A stretch of 64,000 nucleotides of DNA from Cupriavidus necator A5-1 (GCF_000744095.1 NZ_JQLI01000008.1:2480001-2544000); one strand, 5' to 3'. Shown: positions 38,278 to 48,068, counted from the stretch's first letter. The notes: a model not told the origin generated them from the letters alone. A program made the numbers and translations.

Positions 38278-38712
38278 ATGCGTGTCATGGTGATGGTGAA
38301 GGCTACGAGCGATTCAGAAGCTGGCAAGATGCCAAGCACGGAATTGCTCGCGGCAATGGGCAACTTCAACGAAGAGCTCATCAAGGCCGGCGTGATGCTC
38401 GCGGGCGAGGGCTTGCACCCGAGCGTGAAGGGAAAACGCGTTCGCTTCTCGGGCGAACAGCGGACCGTGACCGATGGGCCGTTCCCGCAGACCAACGAAC
38501 TCGTCGCGGGGTTCTGGCTGTGGCAAGTCAAGTCAATGGACGAGGCCGTCGAATGGGTCAGGCGCTGCCCCAACCCCATGGAAGGCGAGTCCGAAATCGA
38601 AATCCGCCCGCTGTTCGAGGTCGAGGACTTCGGCGCTGAATTCACGCCCGAACTGCGCGCGCAGGAAGAGCGACTGCGCGCTGAGGTCGAAAGCGCCAGC
38701 AAACCGCGCTGA
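38278..38712 (+). CDS. YCII/DGPF-domain protein
   Basis: 144 residues. The family segments MRVMVMVKATSDSEAGKMPS, VRFSGEQRTVTDGPFPQTNELVAGFW (with the DGPF signature) and EVRPLFE-like end (IEIRPLFEVEDFG) are clear. YCII-related proteins have a ferredoxin-like fold and often sit with ECF sigma factors, but none is adjacent. A strong AAGGAGGAAGG precedes the ATG. Function unknown. Confidence 0.88.
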   Translation: MRVMVMVKATSDSEAGKMPSTELLAAMGNFNEELIKAGVMLAGEGLHPSVKGKRVRFSGEQRTVTDGPFPQTNELVAGFWLWQVKSMDEAVEWVRRCPNPMEGESEIEIRPLFEVEDFGAEFTPELRAQEERLRAEVESASKPR

Positions 38713-38918
38713 CGCGAACTCCCCTGCCGCAAACAGCAGTAGATTCCCCTATCGCCGAAGAAGCGCGAAGAGCGGTGCCCGCTATGGCAGCGGGTGCCAT
38801 CGATATGCGCTTGCCGGAGCCATCGCCGCGCCGCCGGCTGTCATCAAATCCACATAAAACGGAACGATAGTCTTCCCGATCACCGGGCAATGCCGACGGT
38901 CAACATGCGGGAGACACA

Positions 38919-39359
38919 ATGGCGGGCGATATCCATTCCGAAGTCGTACAACTGGGCGCGTACAAGGTCGAGAAACGCAGGAGCTCCGTCTCCGGCCTGT
39001 CGTCCGGCGCCTTCATGACGGTGCAGTTGCATCTGGCGCATTCGTCGAGCTTTGCCGGGGCCGGCGTGATCGCCGGCGGCCCCTACCGCTGCGCCGAGTC
39101 GTTCCGCGCCGCCGCGCCGGAGGCGGAGGATGCCTATGAACTGAACGCCCTGCATCTGTGCATGAGCTGGCTGCAGGAGCGTGCCCGGATCAGGCGGGCC
39201 AATTCGGTGTCCAAGCTGATGGAGCAGGAATTCGACCTGCTGGCCCGCTTCGTGCTGCTGCTGAGCGACCAGGCGGTGGATCTCGTGACGCTGCAGGAGA
39301 ACGTCGAGGTCAACACCGGCTACTGGCTCGGCCAGAAGGCCGCCGCGGCGGCCGCGTAG
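38919..39359 (+). pseudogene. Truncated PHB-depolymerase-like fragment fused to unrelated C-terminus
   Basis: 146-codon frame. Residues about 20-82 match PHB-depolymerase N-terminal sequence: SVSGLSSGAFMTVQLHLAHS with the lipase box serine (GLSSG), then FAGAGVIAGGPYRCAESF and DAYELNALHLCM. The signal peptide expected before this and the catalytic Asp and His expected after it are missing. From residue 83 the sequence (SWLQERARIRRANSVSKLME and QENVEVNTGYWLGQKAA) is unrelated to depolymerase and not recognised. A deletion joining two genes is the simplest explanation. GGGAG precedes the ATG, so a short protein may still be made. Confidence 0.6.
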
Positions 39360-39462
39360 GCTGGGGTGCAAATGAGACCTGCGCGATCTTTGTGACCGCG
39401 ACACCGGTGTTCAGCCGACTATCTAGCCAGTTGCCCGCGCAGTTCGCCGAAACACGGCAGGA

Positions 39463-39948
39463 TCATCGCGAGACGATATCCTGCCGCATTGGCCCCAGCA
39501 CGTCGAGCAACTCCTTCTGTTCCGGTGCTGGCACCTTGAACTTGTTGAGCGACTTCACCAGGTCTTCCACCAGCGCATCAAACTCGCCATTGGTGATGCC
39601 CATGCCGGCATGGGCGGTCCGCATGTCACGACCCTTGTAAGTGCATGGCCCCCCTGCGCCAGCACAAATCTGCTCAACCAGCCGCATCTTGAGACGCGGA
39701 ATATTCGCATTGGCGAACTTCGCGTTGATGCGCGTGTCGGCGGCAACATTCCCAACAAAGTCGTCGACTACGGCCGTAATCGCCTGGCTACCGCCAAGGC
39801 GTTCGTATAACGAAGGCATCGTCGGCTTCGACACATCCGATGGCGCGGCCCGCTTCGACGTGTCCGGCATCGCGCAACCGCCGAGCCCCATCAAGCCCAC
39901 CAGTAAGACGCCGGACAGAAAAGGGGAAAGGAAAGGGGAAATGCGCAT
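39463..39948 (-). CDS. Group 1 truncated haemoglobin-like lipoprotein
   Basis: 161 residues. A lipoprotein signal (VLLVGLMGLGGC) predicts anchoring in the envelope. The truncated globin domain begins at SLYERLGGSQAITAVVDDFV and includes KMRLVEQICAGAGGPCTYKGRDMRTAHAGMGIT, where the proximal histidine is in TAHAGM. Group 1 globins bind O2 or NO; a lipid-anchored periplasmic form is less common. GAGGAG precedes the ATG. It converges on the depolymerase fragment. Confidence 0.9.
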   Translation of the reverse strand: MRISPFLSPFLSGVLLVGLMGLGGCAMPDTSKRAAPSDVSKPTMPSLYERLGGSQAITAVVDDFVGNVAADTRINAKFANANIPRLKMRLVEQICAGAGGPCTYKGRDMRTAHAGMGITNGEFDALVEDLVKSLNKFKVPAPEQKELLDVLGPMRQDIVSR

Positions 39949-40536
39949 GGTCGACTCCTCTTGTGCGATTCAGGTAGCGGACGAGTTGCCGTTACGGTCT
40001 GGAACCGCGGATCCCCCGCGCGGTGAATCCAACTTAGTGCCAAACCAGGGCGGGTTCAAGCCAGCGCACATGCCTCCGTGGAAGGTCTAACCCAAGGAAG
40101 CGCACTGCGGTGCCGCAAGGATCCATGGCTGGCCGAATTGCCGTAATCATCTCCTGCCCGCCCCGGAAGTGACTCCAACAAAGTGGCGAAAACAGCGCTT
40201 TCAGCCGCGCCAGCAGGCCCTTTGGGCGATACCGGTTTAGTGACGCAATCGTCGATGCCGACTTCACGCCACATCCCCTGCCCTGCCGTCTCGCCGCGCG
40301 CGATGGCCGCACGAAACTTCCGTTTAATTATTCTGTAATTCTTGATCGCGGCTCGGCGACGGAGCACATCCGCGGCATTGGCTGTAAAATACGCGCCCCG
40401 ATTCAAATGGCTGCGGTGCCCGATTTCGGCCCCGCGCCACACCGATACCCCTCACGGACCTTGACAGCAGGTCGAATAACGCACCCAATCGTGCGCGCTG
40501 CTGTCGAAACGCGATTCACGAAGGAAATAGCTGTAA
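39949..40536. other. Intergenic leader region upstream of the sigma factor gene
   Basis: 588 bp without a recognisable gene. It contains copy B of the 42-bp repeat (40023-40064) and an AT-rich patch at 40318-40345 that may hold the sigma-gene promoter. A TAAAAT at 40385-40390 is a possible -10 but has no good -35. Confidence 0.4.
40023..40064 (-). repeat. 42-bp dispersed repeat, copy B (inverted)
   Basis: Inverted copy of 26527-26568, identical at 41 of 42 positions. Together the copies bracket 13.5 kb that includes two degraded genes. Confidence 0.85.
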
Positions 40537-42504
40537 ATGACAAGCGGCGCACAACGAACGGCAGCCAAAGCAGGCGATGCAGGAGCAGTCAAGGTCCCTG
40601 GCGACACTAGCGCAGGGGCCACGGGGCAGCCTGATCCCTCGACCGAGGCCGCCGAGCGCAGTCAGCAATTGCGCGCCCTGATCCAGCTGGGCAGGCAGCG
40701 CGGTTATCTGACCCACGCAGATATCAGCGACCATCTGCCGGAGAACTTCACGGACACGGCTGCGATGGAGAGCATCATCGGCACGTTCGCCGAGATGGGC
40801 GTGAAGATCTATGAGCAGACGCCGGATGCCGAGACGCTGCTCCTTACCGATGGCGCGGTGGTGGCCTCGGACGAACAAGCCGATGAAGAGGCCGAGGTAG
40901 CGCTTTCTACCGTGGACTCCGAGTTCGGCCGGACGACCGACCCTGTCCGTATGTACATGCGCGAAATGAGCTCGGCAACGCTGCTCACGCGCAAACAGGA
41001 AGTCGAACTCGCCAAGCGGATCGAAGACGGCCTGAACAACATGGTCCACGCCATCTCGGCCTGCCCGTCCACCATCGCGACGATTCTCGAGTTGTCCGGC
41101 CGGGTCGCCAGCAATGAAATCGGCATCGACGAGCTGGTCGATGGCTTGAGCGACGAGAGTATTCCCGAACCAGCCGCGGCGGCGGGAGCTGACGATACGG
41201 ACGACAGCGGCGATAGCTCCGAAGAGGACGATGACGGCGCTGAAGACAGCGCCGACGAAGGGTCGACCCAGCAGAGCGCCGAAGCCGATCTCGCCCAGCT
41301 TCGCGACGAATGCATGAAGCGATTTGCGCGCGTTACCGCGCAATTCGAGCTGATGCGCAAGGAAGCCGCAAATGGCACGGGCTCGGCGGCGTTCGTGTCG
41401 GCAAGGGATGCGGTGCGCGATGAATTGCGCACGATTCGCTTCACCGCGAAGACCATCGAGCGCCTGTGCGCCAGCGTCCAGGGGATGGTCGACGAGGTTC
41501 GCACGGTTGAGCGCCAGGTCGTTCAGCTGCTGGTCGAGCGGTGCGCGATGGAGCGTGAGGAGGTCGTTGCCCGCTTCCCGGGCAATGAAACCAACCTCGA
41601 CTGGGGGAAGGATCTTGCCGCCCAATCCCGTCCGTACAGTGCGGCGGTCGCGCGGGCCCTGCCAGACCTCGAGGCGCATCAGCAAAAGCTGATCGACATT
41701 CAGGCCCGGGCTGCCCTGTCGCTGCCCGAACTGAAGACGGTCAACCGCAAGATGCTGGCCGCCGAACGGCAGATGCGGCAAGCCAAGCATGAGATGACCC
41801 AGGCCAACCTGCGGCTGGTGATCTCGATTGCCAAGAAGTACACCAACCGCGGGATGCAGTTCCTGGATCTTATCCAGGAAGGCAATATCGGCCTGATGAA
41901 GGCGGTCGACAAGTTCGAATATCGCCGCGGCTGGAAATTCTCCACCTACGCGACGTGGTGGGTCCGCCAGGCTGTTACGCGGGCGATCGCCGATCAGGCC
42001 CGGACCATCCGCGTCCCGGTGCATATGATCGAGCAGATCAACAAGCTCAATCGCCTGTCGCGCGAGATCATGCAGCAGACCGGCAAGGAAGCCGATCCGG
42101 CGGTGCTTGCCGAGCGCATGGAGATCCCGGAAGAGAAGGTCCGCGCGATCATGAAGATTGCGAAAGAGCCGGTGTCGATGGAAACGCCGGTTGGCGAGGA
42201 CGGCGATACCAGCCTGGGCGACATGATTGCCGACTCGGACACGGCCACGCCCGCCGACGCCGCATTGCAGGCGGGTCTGCGGGCCGTCGTGCGCGAGATG
42301 CTCGATGAGCTCACGCCCCGTGAAGCCAAGGTGCTGCGGATGCGCTTCGGCATCGATATGTCTACCGACTACACGCTGGAAGAAGTCGGCAAGCAGTTCG
42401 ATGTCACACGGGAGCGGATTCGGCAGATCGAAAGCAAGGCGATGAAAAAGCTGCGGCATCCCAGCCGCGCGGATCAGCTGATCACCTACCTGCGGGACGC
42501 TTGA
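40537..42504 (+). CDS. rpoD: RpoD-family primary-type sigma factor (second copy)
   Basis: 655 residues. Region 1.1 lies at about 40-110 (LGRQRGYLTHADISDHLPE), region 1.2 at about 134 (DPVRMYMREM), an acidic non-conserved insert near 210-247 (SSEEDDDGAEDSADEGS), region 2 at about 419 (ANLRLVISIAKKYTNRGMQ, YATWWVRQAVTRAI), region 3, and region 4 at about 600-645 (VTRERIRQIESKAMKKLRHP). All core regions look intact, so it should recognise sigma-70-type promoters. Usual neighbours rpsU and dnaG are absent, unlike the housekeeping rpoD of this order. AAGGAA lies 11 nt before the ATG. Next is a chaperone operon. Confidence 0.92.
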   Translation: MTSGAQRTAAKAGDAGAVKVPGDTSAGATGQPDPSTEAAERSQQLRALIQLGRQRGYLTHADISDHLPENFTDTAAMESIIGTFAEMGVKIYEQTPDAETLLLTDGAVVASDEQADEEAEVALSTVDSEFGRTTDPVRMYMREMSSATLLTRKQEVELAKRIEDGLNNMVHAISACPSTIATILELSGRVASNEIGIDELVDGLSDESIPEPAAAAGADDTDDSGDSSEEDDDGAEDSADEGSTQQSAEADLAQLRDECMKRFARVTAQFELMRKEAANGTGSAAFVSARDAVRDELRTIRFTAKTIERLCASVQGMVDEVRTVERQVVQLLVERCAMEREEVVARFPGNETNLDWGKDLAAQSRPYSAAVARALPDLEAHQQKLIDIQARAALSLPELKTVNRKMLAAERQMRQAKHEMTQANLRLVISIAKKYTNRGMQFLDLIQEGNIGLMKAVDKFEYRRGWKFSTYATWWVRQAVTRAIADQARTIRVPVHMIEQINKLNRLSREIMQQTGKEADPAVLAERMEIPEEKVRAIMKIAKEPVSMETPVGEDGDTSLGDMIADSDTATPADAALQAGLRAVVREMLDELTPREAKVLRMRFGIDMSTDYTLEEVGKQFDVTRERIRQIESKAMKKLRHPSRADQLITYLRDA

Positions 42505-42511
42505 TCCTTGC

Positions 42512-42539
42512 TGGTCGCGCCCCACCGCGGGCGCGACCA
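42512..42539 (+). terminator. Hairpin after the sigma factor gene
   Basis: TGGTCGCGCC and GGCGCGACCA are perfect 10-bp arms with an 8-nt loop, 7 bp after the stop. No T tract follows; it is a strong stem and likely 3'-end structure, with termination less certain. Confidence 0.5.
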
Positions 42540-42758
42540 CCCTCGGCATGCGGTCGTGCCAGCCAGTCGCAAATTGGCCGGCTGACACATTTGTTGGTGC
42601 AAAATCCGAAGCTGACAGGCCCGACCGGCCAGGAACAAAGAGGCCGACGCCCGGTTTGCGCCCCGGATTCCGAATCGCATGGACCTGCGGGCCCTATCTG
42701 TTATCCGGCGTAGCAAGGGGACAGTTCGTCCTTCAACGGAGCACAAAGGATCTTTTCC

Positions 42759-43352
42759 ATGACTGACTCGAACCTATCTTTCTTCGGCAGGGTCTCGCTT
42801 GCCGTGGGCACCTTCTTCACCATCCTTGGCAACCGCGAATTCGCAGCCGGCGTAAAGCGCCTGAGGGACGGAGAGAGATTTGCCCCGGCTGCCCCGGCAT
42901 CGGCACCGGTATCGGTATCGGCACCCGCACCTGCCCCGGTAGCGGAAGCTGTCGCACCCGCGCTGAAAGAAGCGAGCCCGGTGGCGGCCCTTCAGTTGCT
43001 GGGACTGCTCCAGCGCGACGCACGCTTTGTCGACTTCGTCGAGGAAGACATCGCGGGCTATTCCGACACGGAGATCGGTGCCGCCGCCCGCCTGGTGCAC
43101 GATGGCTGCCGCGCGGTGCTGCGCGAGCATTTCACCATCCGGCCGGTGCGCGAGGAAGCCGAGGGCAGCCGTGTGACGCTGGCCGACGGCTTCGACGCGA
43201 GCGCCATCCGCCTGACTGGCAACGTGGTAGGCAGCGCGCCGTTCCATGGCAGCATCAGCCACCGCGGCTGGAAGGTCGAGGACGTCCGCCTGCCCCGCGT
43301 GGCCGAACGCCATGACGCCACCGTGATTGCCCCGGCCGAGGTGGAACTATGA
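42759..43352 (+). CDS. DUF2760 domain protein
   Basis: 197 residues. A hydrophobic N-terminus (FFGRVSLAVGTFFTILGNREFAAG without gaps) is followed by an Ala/Pro/Val-rich linker (PASAPVSVSAPAPAPVAEA) and the DUF2760 domain with LQLLGLLQRDARFVDFVEEDI, AARLVHDGCRAVL and HRGWKVEDVRLPRV. Its stop overlaps the start of the next Hsp70 gene (ATGA), so it is coupled to it. The domain is regularly found beside Hsp70-family genes and is probably a partner or adaptor, but its function is unknown. It lies 254 bp after the sigma gene. Confidence 0.88.
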   Translation: MTDSNLSFFGRVSLAVGTFFTILGNREFAAGVKRLRDGERFAPAAPASAPVSVSAPAPAPVAEAVAPALKEASPVAALQLLGLLQRDARFVDFVEEDIAGYSDTEIGAAARLVHDGCRAVLREHFTIRPVREEAEGSRVTLADGFDASAIRLTGNVVGSAPFHGSISHRGWKVEDVRLPRVAERHDATVIAPAEVEL

Positions 43353-45196
43353 GCGACGCACGTTATGCCATCGGCATTGACCTGGGCACCACCCATAGCG
43401 CCGTTTCCTATGTGGACCTGGCCGCCAGCGATGGCGAGAAGACCAGCCAGCGCGTCCTGCCCATCACGCAGCTGACCGCGCCGGGGGCCATCGAAGACCT
43501 CGACCTGCTGCCCTCCTTCCTGTACCTGCCGCACGCCAGCGAACTTGCCCCGGGGGACCTGGGGCTGCCGTGGAACGCCGAGCGCGACTTCGCTGTGGGC
43601 GAGCTGGCGCGCAGCCGCGGCGCGGCCACGCCGATCCGCCTGGTGTCCAGCGCGAAGAGCTGGCTTTGCCATCCCGGCGTCGACCGCCGCTCGCCCATCC
43701 TGCCCAACGACGCGCCGCCTGAAGTCCCGCGCGTCTCGCCGCTCGAGGCTTCCGTGCGCTATCTCACGCACCTGCGTGAAGCCTGGGACCAGGCCCACCC
43801 CGAGGCGCCGTTTGGCGAGCAGGACGTCACCGTGACGATTCCCGCATCGTTCGACCCGGCCGCACGGGAATTGACGGCCGAGGCCGCCGCAGCGGCCGGG
43901 TATGCCCGCATGACCCTGCTCGAAGAACCCCAGGCCGCGCTCTATAGCTGGATCCAGAAAAGCGATGGCCACTGGCGCAAGCAGGTAAAGGTCGGCGACA
44001 TCATCCTGGTCGTGGACGTCGGTGGCGGCACTACCGACCTTTCGCTGATCGCCGTGATCGAGCGCGAAGGCAATCTTGAACTGCACCGCGTTGCCGTGGG
44101 CGACCATATCCTGCTCGGTGGCGACAACATGGACCTGGCGCTTGCCCACGTGGTGGCGCGCAAGCTGGCGGCCCAGGGCACGCAGGCCGATCCGTGGCAA
44201 CTGCGCGCGCTGACCTACGCCTGCCGCGCGGCCAAGGAAACGTTGCTCACCGACCCGGAGACCGATACCGTGCCCCTGGTTGTGCCGAGCCGGGGCTCCA
44301 AGCTCATCGGCGGCTCGATCCGCACGGACCTGACCCGCACCGAACTGACCCAGACCATCCTGGAAGGGTTTTTCCCGCAGGTGGAGGCCTCGGCCCGACC
44401 GGTGAGCCGGGCCCGCGCCGGCCTGACGCAGCTCGGCCTGCCCTATGCGCAGGACGCGGCCATCACGCGGCATCTGGCCGCGTTCCTTGGCCGCCAGGTG
44501 GCGGCGCTGGCCGAACTCGAAGGCCTGCAAGGCGCGCAGCCGGAAGGCGCGACTTTCCTCCACCCGACCGCCGTCCTCTTCAATGGCGGCGTGTTCAAGT
44601 CGGGCCTGCTGGTGGACCGCATCCTGCAGACGCTCAATGGCTGGCTCGCCGCGGAAGGCGCGGCGCCGGCGCGCCTGCTTGATGGCGCGGAGCTGGACCT
44701 GGCAGTGGCACGCGGCGCCGCCTACTACGGCTACGTGCGGCGCGGCCAGGGGGTGCGGATTCGTGGCGGCACCGCGCGCTCCTACTATATTGCCGTGGAG
44801 TCGTCGATGCCTGCCGTGCCTGGCTTCGAACCACCCGTGCAGGCACTATGCGTTGCGCCGTTCGGCATGGAGGAAGGGACGGAGGCCGCGCTGCCGCCGC
44901 AGGAATTCGGCCTGGTGGTTGGCGAGCCGGTGCACTTCCGCTTCTTCGGCTCGTCGGTGCGCCGCCAGGACCAGGTCGGCACCCTGCTCGATTTCTGGGG
45001 GCCGGAGGAATTGCAGGAGCTCGAGGAAATCCAGGCGACCCTGCCAGCCGAAGGACGAACGGCAGGCGAAGTGGTACCGGTCAGGCTGCATGCGCGCGTG
45101 ACCGAGGCCGGCACGCTGGAACTCGAGGCCGTGCCCCGCGGCAACGGCGAGCGCTGGAAGGTCGAGTTCGATGTGCGCGGCAATGCCGATGCCTGA
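43349..45196 (+). CDS. Hsp70-family protein (DnaK-like ATPase, first of pair)
   Basis: 615 residues. The actin-like ATPase is clear: phosphate 1 YAIGIDLGTTHSAVSYV, phosphate 2 DIILVVDVGGGTTDLSLI and the adenosine segment FNGGVFKSGLLVDRI. A beta-rich tail (about 470-615) replaces the canonical substrate domain and there is no EEVD or DnaK-type lid. This divergent Hsp70 class is always found with DUF2760 and a larger Hsp70, as here. The stop overlaps the next gene by 26 bp. Client and co-chaperones are unknown; no DnaJ is nearby. Confidence 0.9.
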   Translation: MSDARYAIGIDLGTTHSAVSYVDLAASDGEKTSQRVLPITQLTAPGAIEDLDLLPSFLYLPHASELAPGDLGLPWNAERDFAVGELARSRGAATPIRLVSSAKSWLCHPGVDRRSPILPNDAPPEVPRVSPLEASVRYLTHLREAWDQAHPEAPFGEQDVTVTIPASFDPAARELTAEAAAAAGYARMTLLEEPQAALYSWIQKSDGHWRKQVKVGDIILVVDVGGGTTDLSLIAVIEREGNLELHRVAVGDHILLGGDNMDLALAHVVARKLAAQGTQADPWQLRALTYACRAAKETLLTDPETDTVPLVVPSRGSKLIGGSIRTDLTRTELTQTILEGFFPQVEASARPVSRARAGLTQLGLPYAQDAAITRHLAAFLGRQVAALAELEGLQGAQPEGATFLHPTAVLFNGGVFKSGLLVDRILQTLNGWLAAEGAAPARLLDGAELDLAVARGAAYYGYVRRGQGVRIRGGTARSYYIAVESSMPAVPGFEPPVQALCVAPFGMEEGTEAALPPQEFGLVVGEPVHFRFFGSSVRRQDQVGTLLDFWGPEELQELEEIQATLPAEGRTAGEVVPVRLHARVTEAGTLELEAVPRGNGERWKVEFDVRGNADA

Positions 45197-47999
45197 ACCA
45201 GCGGCCCGACCGACGATTAAGCAGTACATCGTCGGCATTGACCTCGGTACCAGCAATACGGTCGTCGCCTATGCGAAGGCCGGCTCCGACGATATCCGCG
45301 TCTTCGATATCGATCAGCTGGTCGGCCCGGGTGAGGTCGCGGCCCGTCCCCTGCTGCCCTCGGTGCGTTACCACGCGGCGCCGGGCGAGCTCAGCGGCGA
45401 TGACCTGCAGTTACCCTGGCAATCCGCCGCCAGCGCCGCCGCGCGCCGGACCGTGTTCGGCCGCTTGGCGGCCACGCTCGGCGCGCAGGTGCCCGGCAGG
45501 CTCGTGGCCAGCGCAAAAAGCTGGCTGTCGCACGCTTCGGTCGACCGGACCGCGGCCATCCTGCCCTGGGGTGGACACGACGAGGTCGACAAGATCTCGC
45601 CGGTGGTCGCCAGCGCGAGCTACCTGGGCTACGTGTGTGCGGCGTGGAACCACCGGTTTCCCGATGCACCGCTCGAAGCGCAAGACGTGGTGCTCACCGT
45701 GCCAGCCTCCTTCGACGAAGGCGCACGCGCGCTGACGCTGGAGGCGGCGCGCCTGGCCGGGCTGCCCGCCCTGCGCCTGCTCGAAGAGCCACAAGCCGCG
45801 CTCTACGACTGGCTGTTCCATCATCGCCGGACCCTGGACGCGGACCTGGCGCAAACACGCCTGGTGTTGATCTGCGACGTGGGCGGCGGCACCACTGACC
45901 TCACCCTCATCCGGGTGGAAATGCAGGACGGGCAGCCGCAGCTGACCCGCATCGGCGTGGGCAACCACCTGATGCTCGGCGGCGACAACATGGATCTCGC
46001 GCTGGCGCATCTTGCCGAAGCGCGTCTCGGGTCAGGGGGGGCCGCACAGGCGCGACTGTCGGCGTCCAGCCTGTCCCAACTCGTCGCGCGCTGCCGCGCC
46101 GCCAAGGAACAACTGCTCAGCGCGCAGGCACCGGACTCGGTCACGGTGACGCTGCTGGGCGCGGGCTCCAGGCTGATCGGCGGCGCACGCTCGGTGGAAG
46201 TGACGCGGCAGGAGGTCGAACAGCTCGTCGTCGACGGCTTCTTTCCCAAGGTGCCGGCCAGCGAACGGCCGGGGCGCGCACGGGGCGCCATTGTCGAATT
46301 CGGCCTGCCGTATGCGTCCGACCCGGGCGTTACCCGGCACGTTGCGGCCTTCCTGAGCCAGCACGCTGCGCAGTCACGGGCAGCACTGGACGCACCACAG
46401 GCGCGGGATGATGCCCCGCCGGTACCCGACACCCTGCTGCTCAACGGTGGCGTGTTCCGGGCCGAAGCCCTGGCAGGCCGCATCGCCGATACGCTGGGCA
46501 CGTGGCGCGGCACGCCGGTGCATGTCCTGCACAACGACGACCCCGACGTTGCCGTGGCACGGGGCGCGGTCGCGTATGCCCGAGCACGTACCGGCCAGGC
46601 CCCGCGCATCGGCGGCGGCTCGCCGCGCAGCTACTTTCTCGTGCTCGATGATGGCGCGTCGGGGCAGCAAGGGATCTGCCTGCTGCCACGGGGTACCGAA
46701 GAAGGTCACGAGGTCCAACTCAGCGATCGTACCTTCGCCTTGCGGCTCGGGCATCCGGTGCAATTCCACCTGGTTTCCTCCGTCGCCGACACGGCCTACC
46801 AGCCGGGTCAACTGACCGATCTGTCGACGGGCGATTTCGTCCGCCTGCCGCCGATTGCGACCGTGGTACAGCCGCGTGGCGCCAGCGGCCCCCGCGAGAC
46901 GCCGGTGCAGATCACCACCTCGCTGACCGAGGTCGGCACGCTCGAGGTCCACTGCATCAACATTGCGGATGCCTCGCATCGATGGCGCCTCGAGTTCCAG
47001 TTGCGTGGCAACGATGCCGAGGCCGCAGCGCCCGCGACCGATACGGCACACCCTTCCCTGCCACAAGCCCTCGAGGCGATCGACCGCACCTTTGGCGCCC
47101 GCTCGCAGGACGTCGGTCCCAAGGAGGTCAAGCGGCTGCGTGCACAACTGGAGCAGTTGCTGGGTGCGCGCGAGCAGTGGGACAGCGCCGTGCTGCGCGA
47201 TCTGTTCGGCGCATTCTGGGAGCGCGCGCGGCGGCGACGGCGCACTGCCGACCATGAACGCCTGTGGCTGAACCTGGCCGGCTATTGCGTGCGCCCGGGA
47301 TTCGGCTACCCGCTCGACGAATGGCGCGTTGAGCAACTCTGGTCGCAGTACGACCAGGGCATCCAGTACGTCAACGAAAGCCAGAACTGGTCGGAGTGGT
47401 GGACGCTTTGGCGGCGCGCCGCTGGCGGCCTGGACGAAAGCGCGCAGTTACGCCTGCTGGAAGAGATGGCCTTCTACCTGCAGCCGCCGGGCAGCACCCG
47501 CTACAAGAAGCCCGCCGGGCCCGCAAGGTCTGGTTATGCCGATATGGTGCGCCTCGCCGGCTCCCTGGAGCGCATCCCCACCGAATCCAAGATCGAGCTC
47601 GCCGAATGGCTGCTGGCCCGTCTGCGCAAGCCTTCAGAAAACAGTCAGGGCTGGTGGGCCGTGGGCCGCATCGGGGCGCGCCGGCCGTTCTATGGCAGCG
47701 CGCACAGCGTCGTGCCAGCCGATATTGCCGCGCAATGGGTGGAGACGATTCTTGCGCTCGACTGGAAAAAGGTCGAGCCGGCTGCGTTCGCTGCCGTGCA
47801 GATCGCCCGCATGACCGGCGATCGCAGCAGGGACCTGCCTGACGAGATTCGGGCGGCGGTGGTGCGCCGGCTCGAAGCCGCCAACGCGCCGCAAAGCTGG
47901 ATCGCCATGGTGCGTGAAGTCGTGGAACTCGACGCAGCCGACGAGGGACGGGTATTTGGGGAGGCGCTGCCCGCCGGCCTCAAACTGATCGCGGGGTGA
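45171..47999 (+). CDS. Hsp70-family protein with C-terminal DUF3731-type extension (second of pair)
   Basis: Up to 942 residues. The ATPase domain has QYIVGIDLGTSNTVVAYA, VLICDVGGGTTDLTLI, GGDNMDLALAHLAEARL and LLNGGVFRAEALAGRI. After a beta-rich part, residues from about 625 form a long helical extension (LRAQLEQLLGAREQWDSAVL, ERARRRRRTADHERLWLNLAG, YVNESQNWSEWWTLWRRAAG). It lies inside the last codons of the first Hsp70 gene. Starts at 45183 and 45189 are also possible; none has a strong ribosome binding site, which fits translational coupling. Function inferred only from family. Confidence 0.88.
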   Translation: MCAAMPMPEPAARPTIKQYIVGIDLGTSNTVVAYAKAGSDDIRVFDIDQLVGPGEVAARPLLPSVRYHAAPGELSGDDLQLPWQSAASAAARRTVFGRLAATLGAQVPGRLVASAKSWLSHASVDRTAAILPWGGHDEVDKISPVVASASYLGYVCAAWNHRFPDAPLEAQDVVLTVPASFDEGARALTLEAARLAGLPALRLLEEPQAALYDWLFHHRRTLDADLAQTRLVLICDVGGGTTDLTLIRVEMQDGQPQLTRIGVGNHLMLGGDNMDLALAHLAEARLGSGGAAQARLSASSLSQLVARCRAAKEQLLSAQAPDSVTVTLLGAGSRLIGGARSVEVTRQEVEQLVVDGFFPKVPASERPGRARGAIVEFGLPYASDPGVTRHVAAFLSQHAAQSRAALDAPQARDDAPPVPDTLLLNGGVFRAEALAGRIADTLGTWRGTPVHVLHNDDPDVAVARGAVAYARARTGQAPRIGGGSPRSYFLVLDDGASGQQGICLLPRGTEEGHEVQLSDRTFALRLGHPVQFHLVSSVADTAYQPGQLTDLSTGDFVRLPPIATVVQPRGASGPRETPVQITTSLTEVGTLEVHCINIADASHRWRLEFQLRGNDAEAAAPATDTAHPSLPQALEAIDRTFGARSQDVGPKEVKRLRAQLEQLLGAREQWDSAVLRDLFGAFWERARRRRRTADHERLWLNLAGYCVRPGFGYPLDEWRVEQLWSQYDQGIQYVNESQNWSEWWTLWRRAAGGLDESAQLRLLEEMAFYLQPPGSTRYKKPAGPARSGYADMVRLAGSLERIPTESKIELAEWLLARLRKPSENSQGWWAVGRIGARRPFYGSAHSVVPADIAAQWVETILALDWKKVEPAAFAAVQIARMTGDRSRDLPDEIRAAVVRRLEAANAPQSWIAMVREVVELDAADEGRVFGEALPAGLKLIAG

Positions 48000-48068
48000 A
48001 ACCTGAACCCACAGCGACGTTCTGATCGCAGGCGGATAGACACGTCCGCATTTTGAACCGCCAAAGAC

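Noticed and set aside
40516..42588. 690-codon minus-strand open frame
   Set aside because: Antisense to the conserved sigma factor.
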